Shown one piece after another: positions 30,749 through 42,660 of a stretch of DNA of 64,000 nucleotides; within the stretch, counting starts at the first letter, position 1, and each line of letters opens with the position of its first letter. This stretch comes from Stomoxys calcitrans. Taxonomy: Eukaryota; Arthropoda; Insecta; Diptera; Muscidae. The notes under the pieces are model-generated. The model was given only the letters and a program-made list of their open reading frames with translations. It was not told where the DNA came from and made no database searches. A program made the translations under genes and the position numbers. The stretch is from positions 92,271,819 to 92,335,818 of the forward strand of contig NC_081555.1 in assembly GCF_963082655.1 (NCBI RefSeq). Direction: 5' to 3'.

Positions 30749-31361
30749 CTGCAAAAGACGAAAGAAGAGAAACAAACAAAAAATTAAAAAGCGTATAAAA
30801 TGATGTTCTCTACGTTAGGATGTCGGACAATTTGATAGTCCCTTAGGGGGAAAAAAGGGGTAAAACGACTATCTACAATGGACTAGAAACTCAAGTAATA
30901 GTAGTAGTAGTAGAAGGTAAATACATAATAAGATAAATGGGCAAATAATTAAAACTGAAATGCCGCATAGAATGCAAAGATATGCATGACAGACAGACAT
31001 CCACAATAGGATGTCCTACTTATGTCAGACATTAATTTTATGTTTAATTTTTCTCCAACATTATTTTATTATAATTTGAAAATTAATAACATTTCCCTTA
31101 AAATAAACGTAGTTGTACTTCAAAGGGATGTAATTAAAGTATTAGTTCAAAAATATACAAATATATATATATACAAATATATCAAATAATGCGAGTAGAG
31201 AGATGAAAGACATATCCAGCAATCTAGTCTAATTGCCCCTGCAATTAGTACAACAATAAGTCAAAGTCATAACTATGACGAATCTTGACGACACTGGGTA
31301 TGAGAATAATTTCTATCTAGGCAGTGTTGATAACAATTTACCAGCACCAAGCTAATAAAAA
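30749..31361 (-). other. stg1: stg1-like intron, acceptor side
   Basis: Contains a (TAG)n run at 30898-30915 and an (AT)n stretch near 31155-31185. No coding signal. Confidence 0.5.
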
Positions 31362-32527
31362 ACAAGTAAAAGCGTGCTAAGTTCGGCCGGGTCGAATCTT
31401 ATATACCCTCCACCATTGATCGCATTTGTCGAGTTCTTTTCCCGGCGTCATCTTCTTAGGCAAAAAGGATATAAGAAAAGATTTGCTCTGCTATTAAGGC
31501 GATATCAAGATATGGTCCTGTTCGGACAACAATTAAATTATATGTTGGAGACCTGTGTAAAATGTCAGCCAATTCGACTAAGAAATGCGCCCTACGGGTG
31601 CTCAAGAAGTAAAATGGAGAGACCGATTTATATGGGAGCTGTATCAGGCTATAGACCGATTCAGACCATAATAAACAGGTATGTTGGTGGTCATGAGAGG
31701 ATCCGTCATACATAATTTCAGGCAAATCAGATAGGAATTGCGCCCTCTAGAAGCTCAAGAAGTCAAGTTCCCAGATCGGTTTATATGACAGCTATATCAG
31801 GTTATGAACCGATTTGAAACATACTTGGCCCAGTTGTTGGATATCATAACAAAACGCTTCGTGGAAAATTTCATTCCAATCGGATAAGAATTGCGCACTC
31901 TAGAGGCTCAAGAAGTCAAGACCCAAGATCGGTTTATATGACAGCTATATCAGGTAATAAACCGATTTGAACCATACTTGGCACAGTTGTTGGATATCAT
32001 AACAAAACACGTCGTGCAAAATTTCATTCCAATCGGATAAGAATTGCGCACTCTAGAGACTCAAGAAGTCAAGACCCAAGATCGGTTTATATGACAGCTA
32101 TATCAGGTTATGAACCGATTTGAACCATACATGGAACAGTTGTTGAATATCATAATGAAACACGGTGTGCAAAATTTCATTCCAATCGGATAAGAATTGC
32201 GCACTCTAGAGGCTCAAGAAGTCAAGACCCAAGATCGGTTTATATGTCAGCTATATCAAAACATGGACCGATATGGCCCATTTACAATACCAACCGACCT
32301 ACACTAATAAAAAGTATTTGTGCAAAATTTCACGCGGCTGGCTTTACTCCTTCGGAAGTTAGCGTGCTTTCGATGGACAGACGGACGGACATGGCTAGAT
32401 CGCCATAAAATGTCGCGACGATCAAGAATATATATACTTTATGGGGTCTCAGACGAATATTTCGAGTAGTTACAAACAGAATGACGAAATTAGTATACCA
32501 CCCATCCTACGGTGGAGGGTATAAAAA
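31362..32527 (-). mobile_element. mini-me element, complete, minus orientation
   Basis: The left end AAACAAGTAAAAGCGTGCTA, AGTTCGGCCGGGTCGAAT is the hairpin terminus. Several 153-bp units follow, then the GTCC proto-microsatellite, core and head (rc of TTATACCCTCCACCGTAGGA) at the right end near 32527. It is one of the most complete copies. Confidence 0.85.
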
Positions 32528-33203
32528 CCTATGACTTCCTTAAAAACCTATGACTTCTCTCCGGAGTATGGTCTAAATCGAGTTATATCTAGATATAGCT
32601 ATCATACAGACCGATCTTCCGCTCTATTTATTATCCAATTGGCTCAAGAAGAAATTCTTATCCTAGTTGGCTGAGATATTGCATGATGAGTTTTGTTATG
32701 ACTTCCAACAACTGTGCTAAGAATAGTTCAAATCGGTCCATAACCTGATATAGCTGCCATATAAATCGATCTGGGGTCTTGACTTCTTGGGCCACTAGAG
32801 GGCGCAATTATTATTCGATTTAGCTGAAATTTTGTATGAGGTGTTTTAATATAACTTTTAACAACTGCGCTGAGAATAGTTCAAATCGGTCCATAACCTG
32901 ATATAGCTGCCATATAAACTGATCTGGGATCTTGACTTCTTGAGCCTCTAAAGGGCGCAATGGCTGAAATTTTGTACAACGGCTTCTCTCATGACCCTTA
33001 GCATACGTGTCGAATATGGCATGAATCGGTTAATAATCTAATACAGCTTCCCTATAAACCTATCTCTCTATTTTACTTCTTCAGCCCCTAAAGTGCGTAA
33101 TTCTTACTACATTTGGCAGAAATTTTACACAATAACTTCTACTATGGTCTCCAATATTCAGTTCAATATTCCGGCCGAACTTAGCACGCTGTTACTTGTT
33201 TTA
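32528..33203 (+). mobile_element. mini-me element, 5'-truncated, plus orientation
   Basis: Internal units with 'cataacctgatatagctgcc' and ends ATTCCGGCCGAACTTAGCAC, GCTGTTACTTGTTTT. The head is missing. It abuts the head of the previous copy in the opposite orientation. Confidence 0.75.
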
Positions 33204-33204
33204 T

Positions 33205-33320
33205 TTATACTCACTGTTACAATTTACGGCGAAATCGGATAATAAATACCCCTGTTGGGGGTTTAAAACTCAAAATTGGCATATATGTCGATTACCAGCC
33301 AAATTTTACTTTCATTAAAT
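33205..33320 (-). repeat. mini-me internal-unit fragment
   Basis: 'cggcgaaatcggataataaatacccctgttggg' is one internal unit of the CACCACCGAAGG subtype, in minus orientation. Confidence 0.5.
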
Positions 33321-33321
33321 T

Positions 33322-33545
33322 TGTATACCCTACAACACCACTGAGGTACAGGGTATTACAACTCAGTGCATTTGTTTGTAACACCCAAAAGGAAGATAGA
33401 TAGACCCATTAATAGGTATACCGGTCGACTCAGAATCATTTTCTGATTCGATTTAGCAATGTCCGTCTGTCTGTCCGTGTTAATCGTTGGTGGAGGGTTT
33501 CTAAGGCTCAGCCCAGCCGAACTTCATATGCTTTTACTTGTTTAA
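33322..33545 (+). mobile_element. mini-me element with large internal deletion
   Basis: Both ends are present within about 220 bp: the head TTGTATACCCTACAACACCA, the core with 'gtccgtctgtctgtccgtg', then directly 'ggtggagggtttctaaggctcagcccagccgaac' and CTTTTACTTGTT. All internal units are missing. Confidence 0.7.
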
Positions 33546-34293
33546 CTATTTAAGACAAGTCTTCCGTTTTCGCATCAGTAACTTGGCAAACATTTACATG
33601 TGTATATTGGCTGTATATTAAAAAAATCATATCAGCCAAGTAAAAATTCCATTTTGGAAAAAGAGTAAAAAATCTCACTAACACAAACAAAAATGGAGTT
33701 TAGCTTTTGTTTATTAGGGAACCGAAAGCTCTTTACATGTAAAATTTATTGTTTTCCTTTATTTAAAAAATCCATAACTCATGAGAGTCATCACAAAAGT
33801 TTGAAATATTCGAAATAACACTTTGACAGGTTTAAGGACAGGAAAAAAAATTGTGAAAGGTTTGTAAACTAAATAATTTTGTATGAAATGCTTTATTTAT
33901 CATTTAATTAAATTTTGTTTTAATTATGAAAAATAAGTTTGCCTCAGGTAGGCATTCAAGAATCAAAGTAATACAAAAATATGCAATTCATAAAAATCAT
34001 AGAGTCAGCATGAGTTCTTGTCTTTTCCAATAAGAATTCCTAAAATTAGGAAGATATATTTGTATTATTTGAATTTTCATATTCTCTTTATTTGCTTGCA
34101 TACAAATATGCAATACTAGGATATTAGGAATGTCCACAGCATATAAATTGAAAGGATGAATGAAAATATATTGATGATGATATTTCATCACAATTGAAAT
34201 GAGCCAACAATGTTATTGAATTGTAAAATTATTACTTAAAGGAATATGAGAATACTTTCCAAAACATCAAAAGTGCTATATGGTAAAATATTA
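33546..34293. other. intron, no recognised feature
   Basis: AT-rich and apparently single-copy. No splice-flanked coding block was recognised on either strand. Confidence 0.45.
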
Positions 34294-34521
34294 TTGGGTT
34301 GCCCAAAAAGTAATTGCGGATTTTTTTAAAAGAAAGTAAATGCATTTTTAATAAAACTTAGAATGAACTTTAATCAAATATACTATTTTTACACTTTTTT
34401 TCTAAAAGTAACAGCTGATAACTGACAGAAGAAAGAATGCAATTACAGAGTCACCAGCTGTGAAAAAATTTGTCAACGCCGACTATATGAAAAATCCGCA
34501 ATTACCTTTTGGGCAACCCAA
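34294..34521. mobile_element. mariner-type MITE, copy 1
   Basis: 228 bp flanked by TA. Terminal inverted repeats are TTGGGTTGCCCAAAAAGTAA and TTGCGGATTTTT, versus AAAAATCCGCAATTACC then TTTTGGGCAACCCAA. There is no coding capacity. TA flanks and the TTGGGTTGCCC terminus are typical of mariner-derived MITEs. Confidence 0.88.
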
Positions 34522-34769
34522 TACAAAAAGAACTCTTCGATGTGGAATATATTTTTTGGGAGATTCAGAGACTTTCGGACTATATGGAATATAAATATGA
34601 GTGATAGCTTTACATTTGATCTTTTATATTCACAACCTTGTATTCACCTCTAATCTTTTATACAATTCCTTTTTTACCCTAATCGAGGGTTTTTTTCCTT
34701 TGATTGCAAACCACACATCTTTACGTTTAGTATTTTGATTCCTTCTGATGTCTCATAGATGTCACCGAA
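34522..34769. other. intron, no recognised feature
   Basis: Short AT-rich stretch between the MITE and a mini-me head. Nothing recognised. Confidence 0.4.
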
Positions 34770-34966
34770 GTATGGGGGTATATTCATTTTGTCATTCCGT
34801 TTGCTTCACATCGAAATATCCATTTGCGACCCTATTAAGAATATATATTTCGGATCTTCGTAAAAAGCTAAGACGATCCAACCATGTCCGTCCGTCTGCC
34901 TGTTGAAATCACGCTGAAATCTTTAAAAATAGAGATATTGAGCTGAAACTTTGCACAGATTCTCTT
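34770..34966 (+). mobile_element. mini-me (CACCACCGAAGG subtype), left part, interrupted
   Basis: Head 'tcaccgaagtatgggggtatattc', core 'gacgatccaaccatgtccgtcc', ending 'gaaactttgcacagattctcttt'. The expected continuation ('tacataggcaggataacttcgaagatgg') is found after the insert at 36196. Confidence 0.7.
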
Positions 34967-36193
34967 TTTATACCCAGCACCACTACTGTGGTACAGGATA
35001 TAGTAACTTAGTGCATTTGTTTGTAACACGCAGAAGGAAGAGAGATAATCGCATTGATAAGTATACCAATCGCCGCAGAATCACTTTCTGATTCGATTTA
35101 GCTATGTCCGTCTGTCTGTTCTTCTGCCTCTCTATCTACATGTTAATTTGTGTACAAAAAAAAAAGGTTGCAGTTTCCAGCCGATCGTCTTAAAGTTTGG
35201 TACAGACATGTTTTTCGGCCTAGAAACGAAGCCTATTAAAATTGGAAAAAATCGGTTCAGATTTAGGTATAGCTCCCTTATATATGTTCGTCCGCTTTTG
35301 AGAAATATTGCAATAAAGTGTTGATTTCTTAATCGCTTGTCTCGAAATTTGGTAGGAAAGATTTTTCTTGCCTTTTGAAAATACTGATGAATTTCATAGA
35401 AATCGGTTCAGTTTTATATATAGCTCTCATATATATATCGCCCGATTTTCACTCCTAGAGCCACTGGAAGTGCATTTATTGACCAATTCTGGTACAACGC
35501 TTTCCTCGACAACTACCACAATATCTGAGAAGTTTGCTCATTTGTTCAACGATTCTCTCGAAATTTGGCAGGAAGAAATTTCTTATGACTCTCGACACTA
35601 CTGGTGAATTTTATAGAAATCAGCGAAGATTTAGATATAGCTGCCATATGTGTATATTGGCCGATTTTCATTCCAAGCGCCACTGCAGATTTAGATAAAG
35701 CTCCCTTATATATATTTGTCAGATTTTTGCTAATTTCCAATAATGACAGATGACAACTTCTGTCAATCGTTGTTATTACAGTTAGAACATATTTGCTCGA
35801 AATTTGATAGGGACTTTTTAACAATCCATCTGAAAACTACCGCCGAGGTCTATCAAAAATGATTTATTGGGTTGCCCAAAAAGTAATTGCGATTTTTTTA
35901 AAAGAAAGTAAATGCATTTTTAATAAAACTTAGAATAAACTTTAATCAAATATACTTTTTTTACACTTTTTTTCTAAAGCAAGCTAAACGTAACAGCTGA
36001 TAACTGACAGAAGAAAGAATGTAATAACAGAGCCGTTGAAAACATTTGTCAACGCCGACTATATGAAAAATCCGCAATTACTTTTTGGGCAACCCAATAT
36101 AATTCGATATAGCTTCCACATTGTACTTATAGGGTAGGTGTAGGATATTATATAGTCAGCACCGCCCGACTTTTGCCCTTCCTTACTGGTTGT
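34967..36193 (+). mobile_element. mini-me (CCACTACTGTGG subtype), inserted in the previous copy
   Basis: Head TTATACCCAGCACCACTACT, core 'gattcgatttagctatgtccg' with GTCTGTCTG, units at about 151-bp spacing, and an end 'gtcagcaccgcccgacttttgccc' near 36170. A MITE sits inside it at 35867-36097. This subtype's end lacks the perfect TTCGGCC hairpin. Confidence 0.7.
35867..36097. mobile_element. mariner-type MITE, copy 2
   Basis: 231 bp flanked by TA (35865-35866, 36098-36099) with the same inverted ends as copy 1, nested in a mini-me element. Confidence 0.88.
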
Positions 36194-36720
36194 ACATAGG
36201 CAGGATAACTTCGAAGATGGACTATATCGGATTATATCTTGATATAGTCCCCATATAGACCGATCTGTCGATTTAAGGATAACTTCGAAGATGGACTATG
36301 TCGGACTATATCTTGATATAGCCCCCATATAGACCGATCTGCCGATTTAAGGTCCTAGACAGACAGTGAGCCTAGTAAGGTCTCTCGAAATCCTTGTTTA
36401 ATACCGCCCAAATCGGTCCAGATTTGGATATAGCTGTCATATAGACCGATCTCTCGATTTCATTGATCTTTGGGATACCGAGTTGTGCTAGGGTCCGGAC
36501 AGTAAGTTATGCTAGGTCCCTCGATATTCTTGTTTGATTTGGCCCAGATCGGTCCAGATTTGGATATTTGGTTGCCTTATAGACCGATCTCTCAATTTAA
36601 GGTTTTCGGCCCATAATAGGCGCATTTTCATCCGATTTCGCTGAAATTTGAACAGCGAATTGCATTAGGCCATTCAATATCCTCATGCTATACGGCCCAG
36701 ATCGATCCAGATTTGCAAAT
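36194..36720 (+). mobile_element. mini-me, right part of the copy begun at 34770
   Basis: Continues with 'ggactatatcggattatatcttgatatag' and several units, including a local duplication of 'aaggataacttcgaagatggactat' near 36280. The hairpin end is not reached before unrelated sequence at 36720-36778. Confidence 0.6.
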
Positions 36721-36778
36721 GGAAAAGGAAAGCCAGAGTTCGTAACACACACCCGTACCAGAGACTTTACACCGCATT

Positions 36779-38340
36779 TTTATACCCACCACCGAAGGAT
36801 GGGGGTATGTTCATTTTGTCATTCCGCTTGCAACACATTGAAATATCCATTTCCGATCCTATAGAGTATATATATTATTGATCAGCGTAAAAATCTAAGA
36901 CGATCTGGACATGTCCGTCCGTCTGTCTGTTGAAATCACGCTACAGTCTTTAAAAATAGAGATATTGAGCTGAAACTTTGCACAGGTTCATTTTCTTTGT
37001 CCATAAGCAGGTTAAGTTCGAAGATGGGCTATATCGGACTATATCTAAATATAGCCCCCATATAGACCGATCCGCCGATTTAGGGTCTTAGGCCAATTAA
37101 AACCACTTTAAATATCCAATTTTGCTGAAATTTGAGACAGTGAGATGTGTTAGGCCCTTCGACATCCTTCATCAATTTGGCTCAGATCAGTCCAGATTTG
37201 GATATAGCTGCCATATAGACCGATCCTCCGATTTAGGGTCTTAGGCCCATATAAGCCACATTTATTATCCGATTTTGCTGAAATTTGGGACAGTGAGTTT
37301 TCATAGGCCCTTCGATATCCTTCGTCAATTTGGCCCAGATCGGTCCAGATATGGATATAGCTGCCATATAGACCGATCCTCCGATTTTGGGTCTTAGGCC
37401 CATAAAAGTCACATTTATTATACAATTTCGCTGAAATTTGCGACAGTGAGTTGTCATAGGCCCTTCGACATCTTTCTTCAATTTAGCCCTGATCGGATCA
37501 GATTTGGATATAGTTGCTATATAGACCGATCCCTCGATTTAAGGTTTTGGGCCATAAAAAGCGCGTTGTGTTAGGCCCTTCCACATCCTTCTTCAATTTC
37601 ACTGAGATCGGCCCAGATTTGGATATAGCTGCCATATAGACCGATCTCTCGATTTAATGTTTTGGGCCCATAAAAGGCGTATTTATTGTCCGATGTTGCC
37701 GAAATTTAGGACAGAGTTAAGTTAAGCCAATCCACATGTATCTGCAATCTGGTCTAGATCGATCGATTTGCATATAGCTGCTATATAGACCGATATCTCG
37801 ATTTAAAGTCTTGGCCCCAAAAAAAGCGCATTTATAATCCGATTAAACTGAAATTTGGCACTTGACTTATATTAGACTTTTCGACATCCATGTTGTATAT
37901 GGTTCAGATCGGTTTATTTTTAGATAAAGCTACCAAAAAGACCAATATTTTGTTATACATAATTGTAATTGTATACAAAAAGTAATTGCGGATTTTTCAT
38001 AAGTCGGCGTTGACAAATTTTTTCACAGTTTGTGACTCTGTAATTGCAATTCTTTCTTCTGTCAGTTATCAGCTGTTACTTTTAGCTTGCTTTAGAAAAA
38101 AAGTGTAAAAAAAGTATATTTGATTAAAGTTCATTCTAAGTTTTATTAAAAATGCATTTACTTTCTTTTAAAAAATCCGCAATTACTTTTTGGGCAACCC
38201 AATATTTCGATATAACTGCTATGGGACATAAAGTATGCAATTTTAAACGGATTTTAATGGCAGGTGGTTTACATATATACCCGAGGTGGTGGGTATCCAA
38301 AGTTCAGCCCGGTCGAACTTAACGCCTTTTTACTTGTTTT
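36779..38340 (+). mobile_element. mini-me element, complete, with nested MITE
   Basis: Head TTATACCCACCACCGAAGGA, core, GTCC stretch, a multi-unit array, and the end GGTGGTGGGTATCCAAAGTT, CAGCCCGGTCGAACTTAACG, TTTTTACTTGTT. A MITE interrupts it at about 37976-38202. Short ORFs with repeated 'YGSYI.IWTDL.QIDEG' units on the minus strand reflect the 153-bp period. Confidence 0.8.
37976..38202. mobile_element. mariner-type MITE, copy 3 (one end eroded)
   Basis: The right end has the full TTTTGGGCAACCCAATA terminus. The left end begins only at 'caaaaagtaattgcgg', with the first bases changed. The interior is in the opposite orientation to copies 1 and 2. Confidence 0.8.
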
Positions 38341-39231
38341 TCAAGGTTACGATAATTTTTACTAAATCGTTTAATTTTAGCTATTGTTCGCTGTTGTCTT
38401 TCAATTCGGAACTATTTTTGGTACCAAAAGGTAAAAATGTTATCATTATCAATAATATTATTCCACATATATTTTATATAGTTGTACCTAAATGCCAAAT
38501 TTCAGAGCACTAGCTCTTAGGGGTATGCTAACCTAGTCATTCCGTTGGCAACACCTCGAAATTTTGATCAAAGACGCTATAAAGTATCATCTTGACATTC
38601 TGATTCGTTTTGGCCATTAACACCTTATTGGAAATCCTTTTCCGCATCCACCATATTAAAGTAAAAGCTTCTTCATCAGCCTTTTCAACACTTGTGGCAA
38701 TCTATATTGGTCCTCACGGTAAATATTTTGGAAAACATGAAACACATTTTTTATGATAAATTTTGTTGTATATTGCCGAACTTGCAATATACATACGTAT
38801 GAAGTTCCTAAAGGGTTTGGATTCATTGTGTTCCCCATGGGCTAGTTTTGGTTGCAACACATTTTGCGACAGATTTATGTGTAGTTTCTTAAAATATACA
38901 TTGCTCTTCCCCAACGCAATGCATAATGCAGTGTATCATACATGTGAACAATACATTTGTGTTGGTATCTTCGCCCATGCGTACACATATTCAAATGCAA
39001 ATATTGGTATTTACTCTCCTTTAAAAGCCCTTTCCCATAGGTGTATGCTTCAATGTACGATTGTTCTGTGTGTTGGCATAATTTTAAATTATTCATGCTG
39101 ATTCCTTTTTTGAATCACAAGAACATTCTTATGCTGTCTTGGAGCCACATTGAGTCTTTCAAGCTCTGAAGCTTCTTTTCCTGCATCCTAAATAAGGTAT
39201 AGGAAACAATGTCTGCTGATTTTAAATATAA
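38341..39231. other. intron with a mini-me scrap
   Basis: 38515-38615 resembles a degraded mini-me head ('ctagtcattccgttggcaacacctcg'). The rest is AT-rich without a convincing coding block. Confidence 0.45.
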
Positions 39232-40478
39232 TTTTTATACCCACCACCATAGGATAGGAGGATACTAATTTAGTCATTCCGTTTGTAACACCTCGAAATA
39301 TTGATATAAGACCCCATAGAGTATATATTGATCGTCTCGACATTCTGAGTCGATCTAATCATGTCTGTCCGTCCGCCCACCTGTCGAAATCACTATAGCG
39401 GTCGAATGTGTAAAGCTAGCCGTTTGAAATTTTGCACAAATGCTTAAGATAGATGTAGGTCGTTGGGGATTGCAAATGGGCCATATCGGCTCAGATTTGG
39501 ATGTAGCTACCATATAAACCGATCGTCCGATTCGACTTCCTGAGGCCCTGGAAGACACAGTTTTTCTCCGCTTTGACTGAAATTTTGCGCATAGTGTTCT
39601 GTTATGACTTCTAACAACTGTGCCATGTACGGTTAAAATCAGTCTATAACCTGATTTAGCTTCCACACAAACCGATCTCCCGATTTGACATCTTGGGGAA
39701 CTGGGAGCCGCAATTTTTGTACGATTTAGTTAAAGTTTTGCAAGTAGTGTTCTGTTACGAATTCCAATAACTGTGATAAGTACGGTTCATATCGGTCTAT
39801 AACCTGATACAGCTCCCATATAAACCGATCTCCCGGTTTGACTTCATCAGTTCTTACAAGATGCTGAAATTTTGCATGCGGTGTTCTGTTACCACCAGAG
39901 GCCATCGTAGCGCACAGGTTAGCATGTCCGCCTATGACGCTGAACGCCTGGGTTCGAATTCTGGCGTGACTATCAGAAAAAATTTTTTTTCAGCGGTGGT
40001 TTTTCCCTCCTTATGCTGGCAACATTTTTGAGGTACTATACCATGTAAAACTTCTCTCCAAAGAGGTGTCGCACTGCGGCACGCCGTTCGGACTCGGCTA
40101 TAAGAAAAAGGAGGCCTCTTAGCATTGAGCTTAAACTTGAATCGGACTGCACTCATTGATATGTGAGAAGTTTGCCCCTGTTCCTTAGTGGAATGTTCAT
40201 AGGCAAAATTTGTAATTTTTTGTTCTGTTACAACTTCCAAAAACTGCGCCAAGTACTGTCCAAATCGGTCTATAACTTCATATAGCTCCCATATAAACCG
40301 GTTTCCCGATTATCCTTGTTCGGTTGCTAGAAGCTTTAATGTTTGCTGCTTTGACAGAAGATTGGTGTGTAGAATAAAATGATACCCATCAACTAAATTT
40401 ATTTTGCACAAATTTTTAGCAGAAAACATGGTTTTAGGTTCTCAAGATTCGGCCCGGCCGAACTTAGCACGCTTTTTG
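39232..40478 (+). mobile_element. mini-me element, complete, interrupted by a SINE
   Basis: Head TTATACCCACCACCATAGGA, core 'gatctaatcatgtctgtccg', internal units, and the end GATTCGGCCCGGCCGAACTT, AGCACGCTTTTT. A SINE sits inside at 39893-40220. Confidence 0.8.
39893..40220 (+). mobile_element. SINE with perfect 11-bp target duplication
   Basis: Flanked by TGTTCTGTTAC at 39882-39892 and 40221-40231. Head GAGGCCATCGTAGCGCACAG, B box GGTTCGAATTC, body, tail TTCATAGGCAAAATTTGTAA. The duplication fixes both ends of the family. Confidence 0.92.
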
Positions 40479-40554
40479 AACTTTTGAAGAAAACCATACC
40501 AAATTTTTGAACTTTTATACAACAATATCAGTGTGCTTAATAAAACCTCAGTTT

Positions 40555-40760
40555 TCCAAATTTCTTCGAAATCGGATAATAAATGCGTCTGTTATGGACT
40601 TAAGTCACTTAATAGGCAGATCGGTCCATATGGCAGTTATAGGTTAATATGGTCCGATATGGATCACAGGTCGGATATCGAAACGCTGAGTAAAACTAAC
40701 TGCTCCGAATTTAAGCAAAATAGGTAAGGGTCCTAAGCCCTGTTATGGGCTTAAGACTCG
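40555..40760 (-). repeat. mini-me internal units, fragment
   Basis: 'cgaaatcggataataaatgcgtctgttatgg' and 'gcagatcggtccatatggcagttatag' are internal units in minus orientation. Confidence 0.55.
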
Positions 40761-41066
40761 CTTGTGTCAGCATGTCCTAGTGTCAAGCCAAGGGGCAAAC
40801 AGCGACCGCCATGGTGGACCCCAGAACTGGTTGGTCTAAAGAAGGACTGCAAAATACTGCTCAAAAGGAGGAAAACCATAAGGGCAACACACGATTGGGG
40901 CAACTATTGTAGAAGCTGAGCTAGGAAAATTCAAGAGCGAGCTGAGAAAAGCTCAGAACAGATCCTGGGTGGAATTCTGCAGCTCCTTGGAGGATACATC
41001 TAAGGCCTCTAGGCTAAGGAAGATCCTTTCTTCGAGACCTATTAACGAGGGATATATTCAGAAGTC

Positions 41067-41375
41067 ACCGTAGCGCAGAGGTTAGCATGTCCGCCTAAGA
41101 CGCTGAACGCATGGGTTCGAATCCTGGCGAGACCATCAGAAAAATTTTTCAACGGTGGTTTTCCCCTCCTAATGCTGGCAACATTTGTGAGGTACTATGC
41201 CATGTAAAACTTCTCTAGAGAGGTGTCGCACTGCGGCACGCCGTTCGACCTCGGCTATAAAAAGGAGGTCCCTTATCATTGAGCTTAAACTTGAATCGGA
41301 CTGCACTCATTGATAGGTGAGAAGTTTGCCCCTGTTCCTTAGTGGAATGTACATGGGCAAAATTTGCAATTAGCA
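41067..41375 (+). mobile_element. SINE with perfect 13-bp target duplication
   Basis: ATATTCAGAAGTC at 41054-41066 repeats at 41376-41388. The head starts 'accgtagcgcagaggttagc', the B box is GGTTCGAATCC, and the tail ends GGGCAAAATTTGCAATTAGC. Removing it restores the LINE-A sequence seen at 7905-7935. Confidence 0.93.
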
Positions 41376-42557
41376 ATATTCAGAAGTCTGACAATACATG
41401 GACAATGTCTGGTGAGGTAAGAGTAGAACTACTCGTTGACACATATTTCACAGGAAACTTGCCAATGAACAGCGCGGCTCTAGAAAAGGTTGTTACTGAT
41501 ATGGATTCGACGGAAGTTATTTGAAAAATTGTGTCTGAGCCAAAAATTCTTGGGCGATAAGAAGTTTCGACTCCTTTGAGTCGCCATGCCTTGATAATGT
41601 ATCACCGGTTGAAATACAAGCTTTGTCTGAAAGACTGGCTCCTTGGCTTAGGGAGATATACTCTGCTTGCATCAACAAGTAGTATATACCTGGAGTTACA
41701 AAAGCAAGAAAACCGTAGCATACGAGAGCGAAAATTTTTTTGTCCTTTTAGTCTGTCATCCTTCATGGTGAAGACTGTTAAGAGATTGATAGAAACATAT
41801 CTTAGGGCAAATATCCCTGGAGATGTCTCGGCAACAACATTTATACAATAAAGGCAAGTCCACTGAAACAGCTCTTCATGACCTAGTCGGCTACATAGAG
41901 GATTTTCTCGCTGTCAAGGAATAAACAATGGTAGCATTTCTTGACATTGGGGGTGCTTTCAATAATGTAAAACCGACATCAATCATGAAAGAATTGGAGT
42001 TTGTAGGCATCAACTCTACCGTAAGAAAGTTTATTAATTACTTACTTACTAAAAAATGCATTACGACAGGCTTGGGATCTGTAGATCTTAAAAGGCGGGT
42101 CAGCAAAGGAACTCCTCAAGAAGGAGTTTATTATTGTCTCTGGAAGAAAAATACGTAAAAGTGGCCGCGTATGCTGATGAAGTGGCAATTGCGGTTAGGG
42201 GAAAATTTACTAGTACTCTAAGATATACACTTCAGGAAGCTCTACGAGCAAAAGGAGAGTGGGCTAGCGAAAGTGGTCTAGGTGTAAATCCGTGCTAGAC
42301 AGAAGTTGTTCTTTTCAGCAGGAGATTTGATTTGTCTCCTCGGAAGGGGAGAATGTTCAATTTTCTGAAAGCGCAGAATACCTGGGTGTTTTTCTGGACA
42401 GCAAATTAAACTTCAAATCCAAAATTTTCGAAAGGGCAAGAATGGCAACTCTTGCCCTATATACTGGCAAGAGAGCCATTGCAAAATTTGGGGGTTTAGA
42501 CAGCGCCTCATTCATTCGGTATGTACTGCAATTGTCAGACCTATAATGCTATATGGT

Positions 42558-42660
42558 TGTTGTTGTTGTAGCAGTGTGTTGTACACCGAGGCCGCAGCCC
42601 TTGCCGATGAAGGATTCCATCGGGTCAATCTGGTACGTACAACCGGCTGTCATGGGTTTG
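42558..42660 (-). mobile_element. LINE-derived micro element, copy 3, perfect target duplication
   Basis: 103 bp flanked by ATGCTATATGGT at 42546-42557 and 42661-42672. On the minus strand it starts CAAACCCATGACAGCCGGTT, continues GTACGTACCAGATTGACCCG, and ends CACTGCTACAACAACAACA. It matches about 72 bases of the 5' end of the intact LINE (15026-14955) joined to about 24 bases of its 3' end, near a shared GTAC. Target duplication, matching ends and short length show that it moved as a discrete unit. Confidence 0.9.

Noticed and set aside
38763..39101. 112-aa plus-strand ORF rich in Cys/Tyr
   Set aside because: It uses a non-ATG start in AT-rich DNA, has no domain, and an equally long ORF lies on the other strand.
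39893..39975. A tRNA gene (A and B boxes)
   Set aside because: It is the head of a dispersed SINE with target duplications. The anticodon arm is degenerate and the 3' body is not tRNA.
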